Shown here: positions 16,431 through 25,441 of the stretch, one piece after another
How positions within the stretch are numbered: the first letter of the stretch is position 1
How the letters are laid out: the number at the start of each line of letters is the position of its first letter
Source: Actinomycetota bacterium
Lineage (GTDB): Bacteria; Actinomycetota; Acidimicrobiia; Acidimicrobiales; Aldehydirespiratoraceae
Assembly (NCBI GenBank): GCA_029979265.1
Contig: JAPOHW010000004.1
Span: 1 to 64,000 of the forward strand
Direction: 5' to 3'
DNA length: 64,000 nt
Translations under genes and position numbers: made by a program
The notes under the pieces: generated by a model
What the model was told of the DNA's origin: nothing
Database searches by the model: none
What the model saw: only the letters and a program-made list of their open reading frames with translations

Positions 16431-17701
16431 CAGTTCCGTCCCACGCCCTGATAGCTGAAGCCTCGTCGGCGAAGCGCCCCTCGATCGAGCAGATTCCGAG
16501 CGTCGATGACATTCCGCTCAGCAACGACCTCGGCGATCTTGTCGAGATCGAGCCACTTGAACTCGTCCCATTCGGTGGCAACCACGATGGCGGAAGCACC
16601 CTCACATGCGGCGTAGGCGTCGTCCACGACCTCGATGCCGTCGAGATCGACCGACGTGACGGCTGGATCGTACGCCTTGACGCTCGCACCCTTTGCAACC
16701 AGTCGCTTCATGATCTCCAGCGCCGGCGACTGCCGCGTGTCGTCGGTATTGGCCTTGAACGCAATACCGAGCACAGCCACCGTGACGCCGCCGAGGTCGA
16801 CAACCGACTCGACCTTGTCGACGACGCGATCGAACTGTTGCTCATTGACGGCGATGACCCCGCGCATCAGCGAGAAGTCGTAGCCGGCGTCTTCCGCAAT
16901 CGAGACGATCGCCTGGGAATCCTTCGGAAAACACGAGCCTCCCCACCCCGGACCCGGGCGAAGGAATTCGTGTCCGATGCGGTGGTCGTAGCCCATCCCG
17001 AGAAGCACGTCGTTGACGTCGGCCCCGACGGCTTCGCACAACGCAGCAATGGCATTGGTGAACGACAGCTTCGTGGCCAGAAACGCGTTGGAGGCGTATT
17101 TGCAGATCTCCGCCGATGCCGGATCGGTGACCATGATCGGGGCGCGAACACCCGCATAGAGCGAGGCAACGCGACTTGCGGCAGCCTGATCGTCGGCACC
17201 GATGACGACCCGGTCGGGGTGGAGGAAGTCGTCGACTGCCGTTCCTTCGCGAAGGAACTCCGGGTTCGAGACGACCGCAACATCGGACCGCCCGAGTGCC
17301 TGCTCGACCAGCAAGGTCGAGCCGACCGGCACGGTCGACTTGTTGACGACGATCGCGCCGGGCTTCAGCTTGGCGCTGATCTCCGATGCCGCAGCCTTGA
17401 GGTAGCTCAGATCGGCGGCGCCGTCAGCCGACTGCGGTGTCGGCACGCACAGATAGACGAAATCGGCTTCGGTGACGGCGTCTTCGGAACCGAGCACGAA
17501 CGACAGGTTGCCGTCGTCGAGATGTTCCCGAACGATCTGCTCGAGCCCGGCTTCGTGAATGGGGATATCCCCGCGCCGAAGTCGTTCGATCTTGTCGGCA
17601 ACGACGTCGGTGCAGATCACCCGGTGCCCGAGGTGGGCGAAGCAGGCGCCCGTTGTAAGACCGACATACCCGGTACCGATCACAGCGATGGTGCTGGACA
17701 T
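16430..17701 (-). CDS. ugd: UDP-glucose 6-dehydrogenase
   Basis: This 423-residue enzyme oxidises UDP-glucose to UDP-glucuronate with NAD. It shows [47 protein letters not shown], and the catalytic cysteine in [19 protein letters not shown] 17701 is chosen because AAGGGG stands 8 bases upstream; a TTG 18 bases earlier is less likely. Unlike many genes here it has a real leader of about 50 bases behind a TACAAT -10. It is followed by UDP-xylose synthase with a one-base overlap. Confidence 0.95.
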   Translation of the reverse strand: MSSTIAVIGTGYVGLTTGACFAHLGHRVICTDVVADKIERLRRGDIPIHEAGLEQIVREHLDDGNLSFVLGSEDAVTEADFVYLCVPTPQSADGAADLSYLKAAASEISAKLKPGAIVVNKSTVPVGSTLLVEQALGRSDVAVVSNPEFLREGTAVDDFLHPDRVVIGADDQAAASRVASLYAGVRAPIMVTDPASAEICKYASNAFLATKLSFTNAIAALCEAVGADVNDVLLGMGYDHRIGHEFLRPGPGWGGSCFPKDSQAIVSIAEDAGYDFSLMRGVIAVNEQQFDRVVDKVESVVDLGGVTVAVLGIAFKANTDDTRQSPALEIMKRLVAKGASVKAYDPAVTSVDLDGIEVVDDAYAACEGASAIVVATEWDEFKWLDLDKIAEVVAERNVIDARNLLDRGALRRRGFSYQGVGRN

Positions 17702-17756
17702 GATGCGTACCCCTTGCACGAGCTACGCCACCGGACTCGACATGCGTAGCCACTCG

Positions 17757-17762
17757 ATTGTA
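17757..17762 (-). promoter_or_regulatory. Putative -10 element of the ugd-UXS operon
   Basis: TACAAT on the minus strand lies 55 bases before ATG 17701, with the AAGGGG ribosome binding site between. No good -35 is visible. Confidence 0.4.
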
Positions 17763-17789
17763 CGGGGTTCGACGCTCACACCGAGAGCC

Positions 17790-19313
17790 TCAGCTGCAGG
17801 ACTCGCCCTCCGGGGCAAGACCCGGCATCACAGCGGCTGCCGGGGGCACGGTCGTCGAACCCGGTGCGAGTGACGTGGTCGGTGAAGGCGGATTCGAAGT
17901 GGTCGAGGCGGGGGCAGACGTGACGTTGTCGAGTTCAGGGATCGCAACATCCCCGAACGCGGCGATCGCCCCGAGGGTTTCAGCCTCCCCGACCGGATAG
18001 AAGAAGGACACTTCCCGATGGTCGCTGCCCAAAACGAGCGTCATCTCCGCGGCCACCGGATTTTCCACGATTGCCGGAGTTGGGACGACATAGCGGGCCA
18101 GCAGCTCGGCGTGTCGCTGCTGACCCGTTGGGTACACGATCACGCTGTAGCTCTCGGAGCTCGAGAGCAGCCGCTCCCGGCTCGCCGAGAAACCCAGCTG
18201 CCGTAGAAGTTCGGCATCATCCACAACGGTCGACTCGTCGGTGCCCGCGACGGTGAAGATCACATCGGCTCGCGGGATCGCGTCCGCGACACCGCGCAGG
18301 AGCTGAAACATCTCCGAGTCGAGCGGTTCGATCAGCTCCAGGCCGACCCACGAACCGTCGCGCACGATGTCGATGACCGCTGGCGAGAACGTGGTGAGTG
18401 ATTCCGACGTGAAGCCTGTGAACGCCTCGGCGAGCTGCACCAATTCAGCCGGCGTCAGGCCCTGGTCGAGCACAACACTGTCGGCAGCAGCGTTGATGAG
18501 CGCTGACAACGACGTGGGGTTGCGAGCACCACGGGAGATCGCCCGCTCGATCGCAGCGACGACGAAGGACTGTTGCCGCTGGATTCGGCCGAGATCAGCG
18601 TTGCCGACAGTGACCCACTCACCATCACGGAACTCTTGGTATCGCCTGGCCCGGACAAGGTTCAACGCCTGCGCGCCGTCGAGGATGTGGCAGCCGGGCT
18701 CGACGACGTACAAGCCGGTACCCGGATCACGTGCCGGGTACGGAAACCAGATGGGAACGCCGTCGAGTTCGTCGACGACATCCCGGAACGCAAGGAAGTC
18801 GAGTTGTACGTAGTGATTGATCTCGATGAAGAGCGCATCGGAAACCGCTTCCACCAGGCAGGGTCCACCACCCACCAGCGATGCTGCGTTGATCCGCAGG
18901 TCGGGGGTGCGTGCACACGGGATGGGCACGACGAGATCACGAGGGATCGAGATCGCCCACGCCTGCCCTCCGACCGGATCGACCCGCAGGATGCTGATCG
19001 AATCGGCGTTGTGCGTGCCTCGAGCGTCGTATTGGCGGCCAACCGCCGCTGGGTCATCGGGATCGAGACCGATGGCGCTGTCGAGACCGACGATCAAGAA
19101 GTTGACAGGCGCAGTCGGCGCCGTGTCGGTCTGCAACAGGTCCCCACTGAACTGCACGCGCCCGATGTCGGCGACCCCCTCGTAGAAGTCGGAGAGGAAA
19201 AACGAGGCAGCGATCGCCGCGCCGATCACCCCGACGCAGGCGAGGATCACGATGCGCTGCGGCCACGTCCGCCGGAGCAGGACGGTCTCGCTCCGAGGTT
19301 CGGGCGTCGTCAC
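17790..19313 (-). CDS. LCP (LytR-CpsA-Psr) family wall-polymer ligase with C-terminal LytR_C-like domain
   Basis: This 507-residue protein has a basic N-terminus, one membrane helix (about 19-42), the LCP catalytic domain (about 70-270) and a second domain at about 370-455 like LytR_C. It ends in a Ser/Thr/Pro-rich tail with a final Cys. LCP motifs include NFLIVGLDS, DSISILRVDP, SIPRDLVVPIP, the substrate-binding Arg run LVRARRYQEFRDG and GRIQRQQSFV. LCP proteins transfer polyprenyl-linked glycopolymers to peptidoglycan or arabinogalactan outside the membrane. Its place beside sugar-nucleotide genes fits attachment of the locus product to the wall. The start GTG 19313 has TACCAT 8 bases upstream. 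Confidence 0.9.
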   Translation of the reverse strand: MTTPEPRSETVLLRRTWPQRIVILACVGVIGAAIAASFFLSDFYEGVADIGRVQFSGDLLQTDTAPTAPVNFLIVGLDSAIGLDPDDPAAVGRQYDARGTHNADSISILRVDPVGGQAWAISIPRDLVVPIPCARTPDLRINAASLVGGGPCLVEAVSDALFIEINHYVQLDFLAFRDVVDELDGVPIWFPYPARDPGTGLYVVEPGCHILDGAQALNLVRARRYQEFRDGEWVTVGNADLGRIQRQQSFVVAAIERAISRGARNPTSLSALINAAADSVVLDQGLTPAELVQLAEAFTGFTSESLTTFSPAVIDIVRDGSWVGLELIEPLDSEMFQLLRGVADAIPRADVIFTVAGTDESTVVDDAELLRQLGFSASRERLLSSSESYSVIVYPTGQQRHAELLARYVVPTPAIVENPVAAEMTLVLGSDHREVSFFYPVGEAETLGAIAAFGDVAIPELDNVTSAPASTTSNPPSPTTSLAPGSTTVPPAAAVMPGLAPEGESCS

Positions 19314-19321
19314 GGCTGCGG

Positions 19322-19327
19322 ATGGTA
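19322..19327 (-). promoter_or_regulatory. Putative leaderless -10 element of the LCP gene
   Basis: On the minus strand TACCAT ends 8 bases before GTG 19313. The element lies inside the 21-base gap after the biotin ligase stop. Confidence 0.45.
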
Positions 19328-19334
19328 GCCCGCC

Positions 19335-20114
19335 TCAGTCGCTCGTCGTCCGCAGGTGAACGACATCACCGACGCTGATGGTGTGGACCCTGCCCTCGGC
19401 CTCGACCTGCAGGGCACCGGCGTCGTCGAGACCGACCGCCTCACCGACGAGATCGCCCCCAGTGAGTTCGACCCGGACCCACCTGCCGACCGTGGCCGAA
19501 TGAGCGAGTAGTTCGCGACGAACCCGCATCGGGTCGGCCAGCATGCCCCGAAGGCCACCGAGCACCGCTGCGAGGATGTCGTCTCGCCCCAACGAGCCAC
19601 CCTCACCATGCACAGAGGCGGAGCTGTCGAAGGGAGCGCTCTCGACGTTGATCCCCATCCCGAGGATCACCACCGGCTCGCTGCCGTCGACGAACTCCCC
19701 CAAGTAGCCCGCTAATTTCGCAACGCTTCCGTCCCGACGGGGAACGCAGAGATCGTTGGGCCACTTGATCAGTGCGGGTACACCGTCTGCGGCAACGATG
19801 GCGCGAACCAACACCGCCACCGCTGGACCGATCAACGTCGGCTCGGCCCATTGCGTCGGTATCCGCAGACTGACCATCAGCTGTCCGACGGAGTCGTCGA
19901 TCCATGCTCGGTCGAGGCGACCGCGGCCTGCAGTCTGATGATCGGCGACGAGCACCGCCGGGGTGTGGTCACCCGCACGAGCTTCGTCGGCCAGATCGGT
20001 GTTGGTCGACCCCGTACGACGGACATGGCGGAAGGTCGAGAACCCTGCACCGGCGGCGGCTGCCTCGCTCGCTGCGAAGATTCCCGGCTCAGGTGTCGCA
20101 TTCAGGGCCGTCAT
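19335..20114 (-). CDS. birA: Biotin-[acetyl-CoA-carboxylase] ligase, monofunctional BirA
   Basis: The 259-residue enzyme makes biotinyl-5'-AMP and attaches biotin to carrier proteins. It shows the adenylate-binding TAGRGRLDRAW, the IKWPNDL motif and the C-terminal SH3-like domain. It has no N-terminal helix-turn-helix, so it should not act as a repressor. ATG 20114 is preferred; a longer frame would overlap the divergent carboxylase gene. The neighbour on the other strand, only 18 bases away, encodes its likely substrate, a biotin carboxyl carrier domain. Confidence 0.92.
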   Translation of the reverse strand: MTALNATPEPGIFAASEAAAAGAGFSTFRHVRRTGSTNTDLADEARAGDHTPAVLVADHQTAGRGRLDRAWIDDSVGQLMVSLRIPTQWAEPTLIGPAVAVLVRAIVAADGVPALIKWPNDLCVPRRDGSVAKLAGYLGEFVDGSEPVVILGMGINVESAPFDSSASVHGEGGSLGRDDILAAVLGGLRGMLADPMRVRRELLAHSATVGRWVRVELTGGDLVGEAVGLDDAGALQVEAEGRVHTISVGDVVHLRTTSD

Positions 20115-20119
20115 TGGGC

Positions 20120-20128
20120 TAGTCAATA
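20120..20128. promoter_or_regulatory. Compact divergent promoter between birA and the carboxylase gene
   Basis: Only 18 bases separate the two start codons. TAGTCA on the plus strand (20120-20125) and TATTGA on the minus strand (20128-20123) are the best -10 candidates, each lacking only the final T, and they overlap. Spacing to the starts is 7 and 8 bases. Confidence 0.3.
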
Positions 20129-20132
20129 GCAC

Positions 20133-21881
20133 GTGTTCGCCAAAGTTCTGATCGCCAACCGAGGAGAGATCGCCGTCCGAGTGATCCGCGCCTGCCGCGA
20201 GCTCGGAATCGGGTCTGTCGCTGTCTACAGCGAACTCGACCGCCACGCCCTGCATGTGCGCCTGGCCGATGAGGCCTACGCCCTTGGGGGCCACACGGCG
20301 GCCGAGTCGTATCTCAACACCGATGCGATCCTCGATGCGATCGAGAAGTCAGGGGCCGATGCTGTTCACCCCGGCTACGGCTTTTTCTCCGAGAATGCCG
20401 ACTTCGCTCGTGCGATCACCGAGCGCGGGGTGACGTTCATCGGCCCTCCACCGGCCGCCATCGAGGTCATGGGTGACAAGATCAGTGCCCGTGACGCGGC
20501 CGAAAAGGTCGGTGTCCACGGGGTCCCCGGCAGTGCGGCACTTCTGGCCGATGCCTCTGAAGTCGTTGCCTTCGGCGACGCGAACGGATGGCCGGTTGCG
20601 ATCAAGGCGGCCTATGGCGGCGGCGGGCGCGGTATGAAGGTGGTGCCCAGAGCAGACGAGGCTGCCGATGCGCTCGCGTCGGCCCAACGAGAGGCACTGG
20701 CGTACTTCGGACGCAACGAGTGCTACGTGGAGCGCTATCTGACCAAACCTCGTCACATCGAGGTCCAGATCTTGGCCGACACCCATGGCAATGCCGTCTA
20801 CCTCGGCACCCGTGACTGCTCGGCGCAACGCAGGCACCAGAAACTCATCGAAGAGGCACCCGCCGCCGGTATCCCCGACGACATCATTCGACAGATGGGT
20901 GAAGCCGCTGTCGCCGTGGCAAAGGGCTGCGACTACACCAATGCCGGCACGGTGGAGTTCCTGTACGAAGACGAAGGCTTCTACTACCTCGAGATGAACA
21001 CGCGTCTGCAGGTCGAACACCCGGCGACGGAGCTCGTCACCGGCGTCGATCTCGTCGAGCAACAGCTCCGGATCGCCAGCGGCGAACCGCTCCCGTTCAC
21101 CCAGGACGCCATCGAGATCCGCGGCCACTCGATCGAGATTCGCATCAATGCCGAAGATCCGGCGGGGGGTGCCTTTCTGCCCTCGCCCGGTCCGATCACG
21201 GCACTCGCCCCTCCCGACGGTTTCGGTACCCGATGGGACACCGGCTATGAGGCGGGCGATGAGATCAGCCAGTACTACGACAACCTGGTCGGGAAATTGA
21301 TCGTGTGGGGCCGTGACCGCGACGTCGCCATCAATCGGGCGTTGCGGGCGCTTGGAGAACTGAAGATCGAAGGCATCGCCACCACCATTCCCGCCGATGT
21401 CGCCATTCTCGAACACACCGATTTCCGAGCCAACCAGCACTCCACCAAGTGGGTCGAGGAGGTCCTCGACCTCAGCGGAGTGTCTACAACAGCGACCACC
21501 ACGGTCGACGTCGAGGACCCGAAGATCAAACGCGAGGTCGACGTGGAGGTCAACGGCAAACGGTTCTCTGTCGCCATGTGGGTCCCGGAGGCCGCCGCAG
21601 CGGCGCCAGCGGCGAGTGGAGGTCGACGCAGGAGCGCAGGATCGTCCAGTTCCGGCGGGGCAAGCGGGAGCGGCGACGTCACCGTCCCGATGCAGGGCAC
21701 GATCGTGAAGGTCAACGTGGCGGTCGGTGACACGGTCGAGATCGGCGACGCGATCGTCGTTCTCGAAGCGATGAAGATGGAGAACAATGTGACGGCCGAA
21801 AAGGCCGGCACGGTCACCGAGATCCGAGTTGCCGAGGGCGATTCGGTCGGCGGTGGCGATGTCGTCGCTGTCATCGCCTGA
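20133..21881 (+). CDS. Acyl-CoA (acetyl/propionyl) carboxylase alpha subunit: biotin carboxylase plus biotin carrier domain
   Basis: This 582-residue fusion begins FAKVLIANRGEIAVRVIRA, carries the ATP-grasp biotin carboxylase (about 1-450, with GGGGRGMKVV and EMNTRLQVEHPATE), and ends in a biotinyl domain with EAMKMEN, biotinylated Lys at about 548. A Ser/Gly-rich linker precedes the carrier domain. This layout is that of actinobacterial AccA3-type alpha subunits, which carboxylate acyl-CoAs together with separate beta subunits, not seen in the window. It starts at GTG 20133, 18 bases from divergent birA. Confidence 0.92.
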   Translation: MFAKVLIANRGEIAVRVIRACRELGIGSVAVYSELDRHALHVRLADEAYALGGHTAAESYLNTDAILDAIEKSGADAVHPGYGFFSENADFARAITERGVTFIGPPPAAIEVMGDKISARDAAEKVGVHGVPGSAALLADASEVVAFGDANGWPVAIKAAYGGGGRGMKVVPRADEAADALASAQREALAYFGRNECYVERYLTKPRHIEVQILADTHGNAVYLGTRDCSAQRRHQKLIEEAPAAGIPDDIIRQMGEAAVAVAKGCDYTNAGTVEFLYEDEGFYYLEMNTRLQVEHPATELVTGVDLVEQQLRIASGEPLPFTQDAIEIRGHSIEIRINAEDPAGGAFLPSPGPITALAPPDGFGTRWDTGYEAGDEISQYYDNLVGKLIVWGRDRDVAINRALRALGELKIEGIATTIPADVAILEHTDFRANQHSTKWVEEVLDLSGVSTTATTTVDVEDPKIKREVDVEVNGKRFSVAMWVPEAAAAAPAASGGRRRSAGSSSSGGASGSGDVTVPMQGTIVKVNVAVGDTVEIGDAIVVLEAMKMENNVTAEKAGTVTEIRVAEGDSVGGGDVVAVIA

Positions 21882-21936
21882 CACCGGGCGTCGAATGCGG
21901 CTTCGGGAGGAGTGGTCCCGGGGTCGGGGCGCCGAG

Positions 21937-21952
21937 CCGTCATCCCTGACGG
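21937..21952. terminator. Possible hairpin terminator between convergent genes
   Basis: CCGTCA-TCCC-TGACGG is a perfect 6-base stem with a 4-base loop in the 86-base gap between the carboxylase and LpdA-like genes. No T tract follows, so termination is inferred from position only. Confidence 0.3.
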
Positions 21953-21967
21953 GAGGTGTGATCCGAG

Positions 21968-23332
21968 CTACTCGGCAGCCTCGCTGAGCGCTTCGCCGAG
22001 CGTTGGATGCACCAGCAACGACTCGTGAATGTCGGTGACGGTCAGATTGTTCGTGACTGCGACTGCAAGCACAGAGATGAGCTCCGCTGCGTGCCGTCCG
22101 ACGATCGATCCGCCCAGGACAACACCGGTTGCCGGGTCGGAGATGATCTTCACGAACCCACGGGGGTCGTCGTTGATCAGCGCCTTGGCGTTGGTGGCGA
22201 ACGGCACCTTGGTCACGCGCACTTTTCGCCCCTCGGCGAACGCATCGACTTCGGCGATGCCCACGTCGGCAACCTCGGGCTCGGTGAAGATCGCAGAAGC
22301 AGCTTTGTCGTAATCGATCTCGCGGTCCTTGGTGTGGGAGTGCATTCCCATGGCGTGTTCGGCGATCTTGCGACCCTGCATCGTTGCCACCGACGAGAGC
22401 GGAAGCCGGCCCGAGAGATCGCCGGCGGCGTAGATGTGCGGCACGTTGGACTGCATATGGTTGTCGACGGGCACGTACCCACCGTCGCTCTCCACGCCGG
22501 CCGCTTCGAGGTTGAGGCCCTCACTGTTCGGCAACGAGCCAATCGCGAGCAGGGCGTGTGAGCCGTGGGCAACGCGGCCGTCGTCGCATTTCACGATCAC
22601 CTCGTCCCCGTTGCGCACGATCGATTCGGCGCGTGCCCCTTTGAACAGCTTCACACCCCGTCGGAGGAAATCTTCCTCGAGCGCAGCAGCCACCTCGGGG
22701 TCCTTGGCCGGCAGCACTTGCTGACGGCTCACCACCAGCGTCACGTCAGCGCCCATCGACTCGAACATGTGAACGAACTCCACACCGGTCACGCCCGACC
22801 CGATCACGACCACATGACTGGGCATGATCTTGGGTGGATAGGCATCCCGAGTGGTGAGGACGCGCTCACCGTCGACCGGCGCCCACTCGGGAATGCGAGG
22901 GCGACTTCCCGTTGCAAGCACGACGACGTCGGCCTCGAAGACACGCTCGGAGCCGTCCGGAAGGGCTGCAATCACCCGGTTCGGACCATCGAAACGACCA
23001 CGTCCGTCGACGAGCTCGACCCGTTGACTGGCGAGCAGGCTCCGCACCGTGGTCTCGAGCCGTCCCTCGATGCTCTGAAGACGATCGGCGAGCTGCTGAA
23101 GGTCGACCTCGGTGAGAACTTCGCTCAATCCCATACGCGCCGAACGGCGCAAGAACGACCGCGCATTGCCGGTGGCGATCATCGCCTTGGACGGGATGCA
23201 GTCCCAAAGGTGGGCGGCCCCACCGATCATGTCGCTCTCGATCAGCACGACCTCAGCACCGAGTCGGGCCGCCGTCGTGGCACAACTGTGCCCAGCCGGC
23301 CCACCACCGATGATGACCAATCGCGTCGCCAC
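21968..23332 (-). CDS. LpdA-like NAD(P)H flavoprotein (quinone reductase type), not a true lipoamide dehydrogenase
   Basis: The 454-residue protein has the pyridine nucleotide-disulfide reductase fold: FAD loop VIIGGGPAGHSCA, NAD loop VVIGSGVTGVEF, the second FAD motif IYAAGDLSG and the dimerisation domain. The redox pair of lipoamide dehydrogenases (C-x4-C) reads AHLWDC here: only the second Cys is present. The C-terminal His of the HPT motif is kept. Loss of one redox cysteine is known for mycobacterial LpdA (Rv3303c), an NAD(P)H:quinone reductase, which is the best functional guess. GTG 23332 has TAGCCT 7 bases upstream. Confidence 0.85.
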   Translation of the reverse strand: MATRLVIIGGGPAGHSCATTAARLGAEVVLIESDMIGGAAHLWDCIPSKAMIATGNARSFLRRSARMGLSEVLTEVDLQQLADRLQSIEGRLETTVRSLLASQRVELVDGRGRFDGPNRVIAALPDGSERVFEADVVVLATGSRPRIPEWAPVDGERVLTTRDAYPPKIMPSHVVVIGSGVTGVEFVHMFESMGADVTLVVSRQQVLPAKDPEVAAALEEDFLRRGVKLFKGARAESIVRNGDEVIVKCDDGRVAHGSHALLAIGSLPNSEGLNLEAAGVESDGGYVPVDNHMQSNVPHIYAAGDLSGRLPLSSVATMQGRKIAEHAMGMHSHTKDREIDYDKAASAIFTEPEVADVGIAEVDAFAEGRKVRVTKVPFATNAKALINDDPRGFVKIISDPATGVVLGGSIVGRHAAELISVLAVAVTNNLTVTDIHESLLVHPTLGEALSEAAE

Positions 23333-23339
23333 GACGAGG

Positions 23340-23345
23340 AGGCTA
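23340..23345 (-). promoter_or_regulatory. Putative leaderless -10 element of the LpdA-like gene
   Basis: Minus-strand TAGCCT ends 7 bases before GTG 23332. Confidence 0.45.
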
Positions 23346-23370
23346 GCGAGCCGTTGCTGCGCTCAGGAAC

Positions 23371-23376
23371 TACCGT
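23371..23376 (+). promoter_or_regulatory. Putative leaderless -10 element of the divergent glycosyltransferase
   Basis: TACCGT ends 9 bases before GTG 23386. It lies 25 bases from the opposing TAGCCT in the same 53-base divergent gap. Confidence 0.4.
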
Positions 23377-23385
23377 GCAGGTTGC

Positions 23386-24450
23386 GTGCGCGTCGGCCTC
23401 GATCTCACCCCGCTCCTCGGACCCCCGACCGGCATCTACCAACACACTCGCGCCTTGCTCGACGAGCTGATCACGCGCGACGACATCGAACTTCGAGGTT
23501 GGCTGCTGACCGGCCGGGGTCGCGCTGCGGGCCTCGACATTCCGGTCAGACGACTCCGTGTCCCCGGCAGTGTGGCGCAGCGGATGTGGCGCTTCGGGAC
23601 CATTCCGGGCCGACGCCTGATCGCCGGTGATGTCGATGTCGTGCACGGGATCAATTTCCTGGCGCCACCCAGCGCAGGGACGGTCGTCACGATCCACGAC
23701 GCGACGCCCCTCACCCGCAGGGATCTCACCCAGGGTTCGGTCGCGAGCAGCGCCGGTGCACTTCGCCGACTGATTCGTTCGCCCGCACTGATCCACGTTC
23801 CCGCTCAGGTCATTGCCGACGAACTGATCACAGATCACGGGGCTGATCCCGACCGTGTGGTGGTCGTGCCTCACGGCATCCGACCCGCACCTGCGATCGA
23901 GCCCTTCGAAGGGGTGGACGGCTACTCGAGATACCTGGTCACCGTCGGCCGGACCGAACGCCGCAAACGCGTACCGGCGGTCGTGGAGATGCTGGAGGAA
24001 CTGCCCGCCGATGTCGCCCTCGTGATCGCTGGGCCGATCGGGAACGACGAGGCGAACGTGGAGGCGGCAATCCGAGCACTCGCCGATCCCGTCCGCGTCG
24101 TCCGAGTGACGGCCGCCACCGACGCTCGCCGCGATGCCCTGATCGCTGGGGCTGCAGGGCTCGTGCTCGCCTCGGAGTACGAGGGCTTCGGTTTCACGCC
24201 ACTCGAAGCGCTGCGGCTTGATGTTCCGGTCGCTGCGACTGCGGTCGGAGCGCTTCCCGAGCTCATCGGTGATGCGGTCGAGCTCGTGGACCCCTGCGCT
24301 CCCGACCTCGTCCCCGCCCTCGCCAGTGCAGCACGACGGGCACTGGAGTCGACGGTTCCGGCCACGGCGCGGGAGCGGATCGGTTCACTTTGTTGGAAGG
24401 ACACCGCCGACGCAATGGTGGCGCTGTATCGCCGCGCAAGCGACATCTAG
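23386..24450 (+). CDS. Glycosyltransferase family 4 protein
   Basis: This 354-residue GT-B enzyme opens RVGLDLTPLLGPPTGIYQHTRALLDEL and has VVTIHDATPLTRRD, YLVTVGRTERRKRVPAVVEML and the donor-binding SEYEGFGFTPLEALRLDVPVA. The second Glu of E-x7-E is present. It probably extends a lipid-linked oligosaccharide; donor and acceptor are unknown. It is separated from the next gene by 49 bases that contain that gene's own -10 element. Confidence 0.87.
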   Translation: MRVGLDLTPLLGPPTGIYQHTRALLDELITRDDIELRGWLLTGRGRAAGLDIPVRRLRVPGSVAQRMWRFGTIPGRRLIAGDVDVVHGINFLAPPSAGTVVTIHDATPLTRRDLTQGSVASSAGALRRLIRSPALIHVPAQVIADELITDHGADPDRVVVVPHGIRPAPAIEPFEGVDGYSRYLVTVGRTERRKRVPAVVEMLEELPADVALVIAGPIGNDEANVEAAIRALADPVRVVRVTAATDARRDALIAGAAGLVLASEYEGFGFTPLEALRLDVPVAATAVGALPELIGDAVELVDPCAPDLVPALASAARRALESTVPATARERIGSLCWKDTADAMVALYRRASDI

Positions 24451-24485
24451 ATCGCACGGCGCCGCTCCCCGCCGCAACCCCGACG

Positions 24486-24491
24486 TAGGCT
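24486..24491 (+). promoter_or_regulatory. Putative leaderless -10 element
   Basis: TAGGCT ends 8 bases before ATG 24500, with no ribosome binding site. Confidence 0.45.
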
Positions 24492-24499
24492 CGACCTCG

Positions 24500-25441
24500 A
24501 TGGCACCTGAATCCCGGATGCTCGACGTTTCGATCGTGCTGCCGGTGCACAACGAGGCCGGTCACCTCCAGGCCGAGATCGATCGCATCGTCTTGTCGAT
24601 GGATGCGACTGACCTGCACTGGGAACTGATCATCGTCGATGACGGGTCGAGCGACGGCTCGGCCGAGATCGCACTGGCATCCCAACGGTGCCGGGTCATC
24701 AGAACCGGACGTCACCGCGGCGTCGGCACGGCACGCCGTCTCGGCACCGAAGCCGCACGCGGGACTGTTGTGGTCTGGTCAGACGCAGACATGTCGTACC
24801 CGAACGACGACATCCCCGGGTTGATCGCAGCGATGGGGCCCGCCGACCACATCATCGGCGCCCGAACGAGCGAGCAAGGGACCTCCAAGTTCTTGCGGGT
24901 ACCGGCCAAGTGGTTGATCCGTCAACTCGCTCAGTACCTGACCCGTACGAAGATCCCCGATCTCAACACGAGCTTCCGGGCGTTTCGACGCGATGTCGCC
25001 CTTCAGTTCACGCACCACCTGCCACCGGGGTTCAGCTGCGTCACCACAATCACGATGGCGTTTCTCATGAATGGGTATCGAGTCGACTTCGTGCCGATCA
25101 GCTACGAGCGGCGCGCCGGCCACTCGAAGTTCCACTGGCTCAGAGACACCCGAAGCTTCGGCCTTCAGGTCATCCGGATGATGCTGTCGTACGATCCCCT
25201 GCGAGTCACGCTGCCGATTGCGTCGGTACTGGGAATGACGTTCGCAGCAAAACTCGGCTATGACCTCGTCGACAAGGACCTCCGTCCGGCCGCGAATACG
25301 TTGTTGCTCGGGTTCGCAGTGCTCCAACTCCTCGTCATGGGACTCCTTGCCGACCTGATCGTGCGACTCACCAAGCCAGCGCTGTCGGTGTGGCCGAACG
25401 ACATCGAACACCTCGACGACTCACGCCAGACGAGCGAGTAG
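24500..25441 (+). CDS. Family 2 glycosyltransferase, polyprenyl-phosphate sugar transferase type with C-terminal membrane helices
   Basis: The 313-residue protein has the GT-A opening SIVLPVHNEAGHLQAEI, the metal site region VVWSDADMSYP and the acceptor-side RRAGHSKFHWLRDT found in dolichol-phosphate-mannose-synthase and ArnC-like enzymes. Two C-terminal hydrophobic segments (about 225-245 and 262-290) anchor it. Such enzymes load a single sugar onto polyprenyl phosphate for use outside the membrane. The last 21 bases overlap the convergent glycosyltransferase gene. Confidence 0.83.
   Translation: MAPESRMLDVSIVLPVHNEAGHLQAEIDRIVLSMDATDLHWELIIVDDGSSDGSAEIALASQRCRVIRTGRHRGVGTARRLGTEAARGTVVVWSDADMSYPNDDIPGLIAAMGPADHIIGARTSEQGTSKFLRVPAKWLIRQLAQYLTRTKIPDLNTSFRAFRRDVALQFTHHLPPGFSCVTTITMAFLMNGYRVDFVPISYERRAGHSKFHWLRDTRSFGLQVIRMMLSYDPLRVTLPIASVLGMTFAAKLGYDLVDKDLRPAANTLLLGFAVLQLLVMGLLADLIVRLTKPALSVWPNDIEHLDDSRQTSE

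Noticed and set aside
21882-21967. Possible tRNA or small RNA in the gap
   Set aside because: Only a 6-base stem was found; no cloverleaf or T-loop motif.
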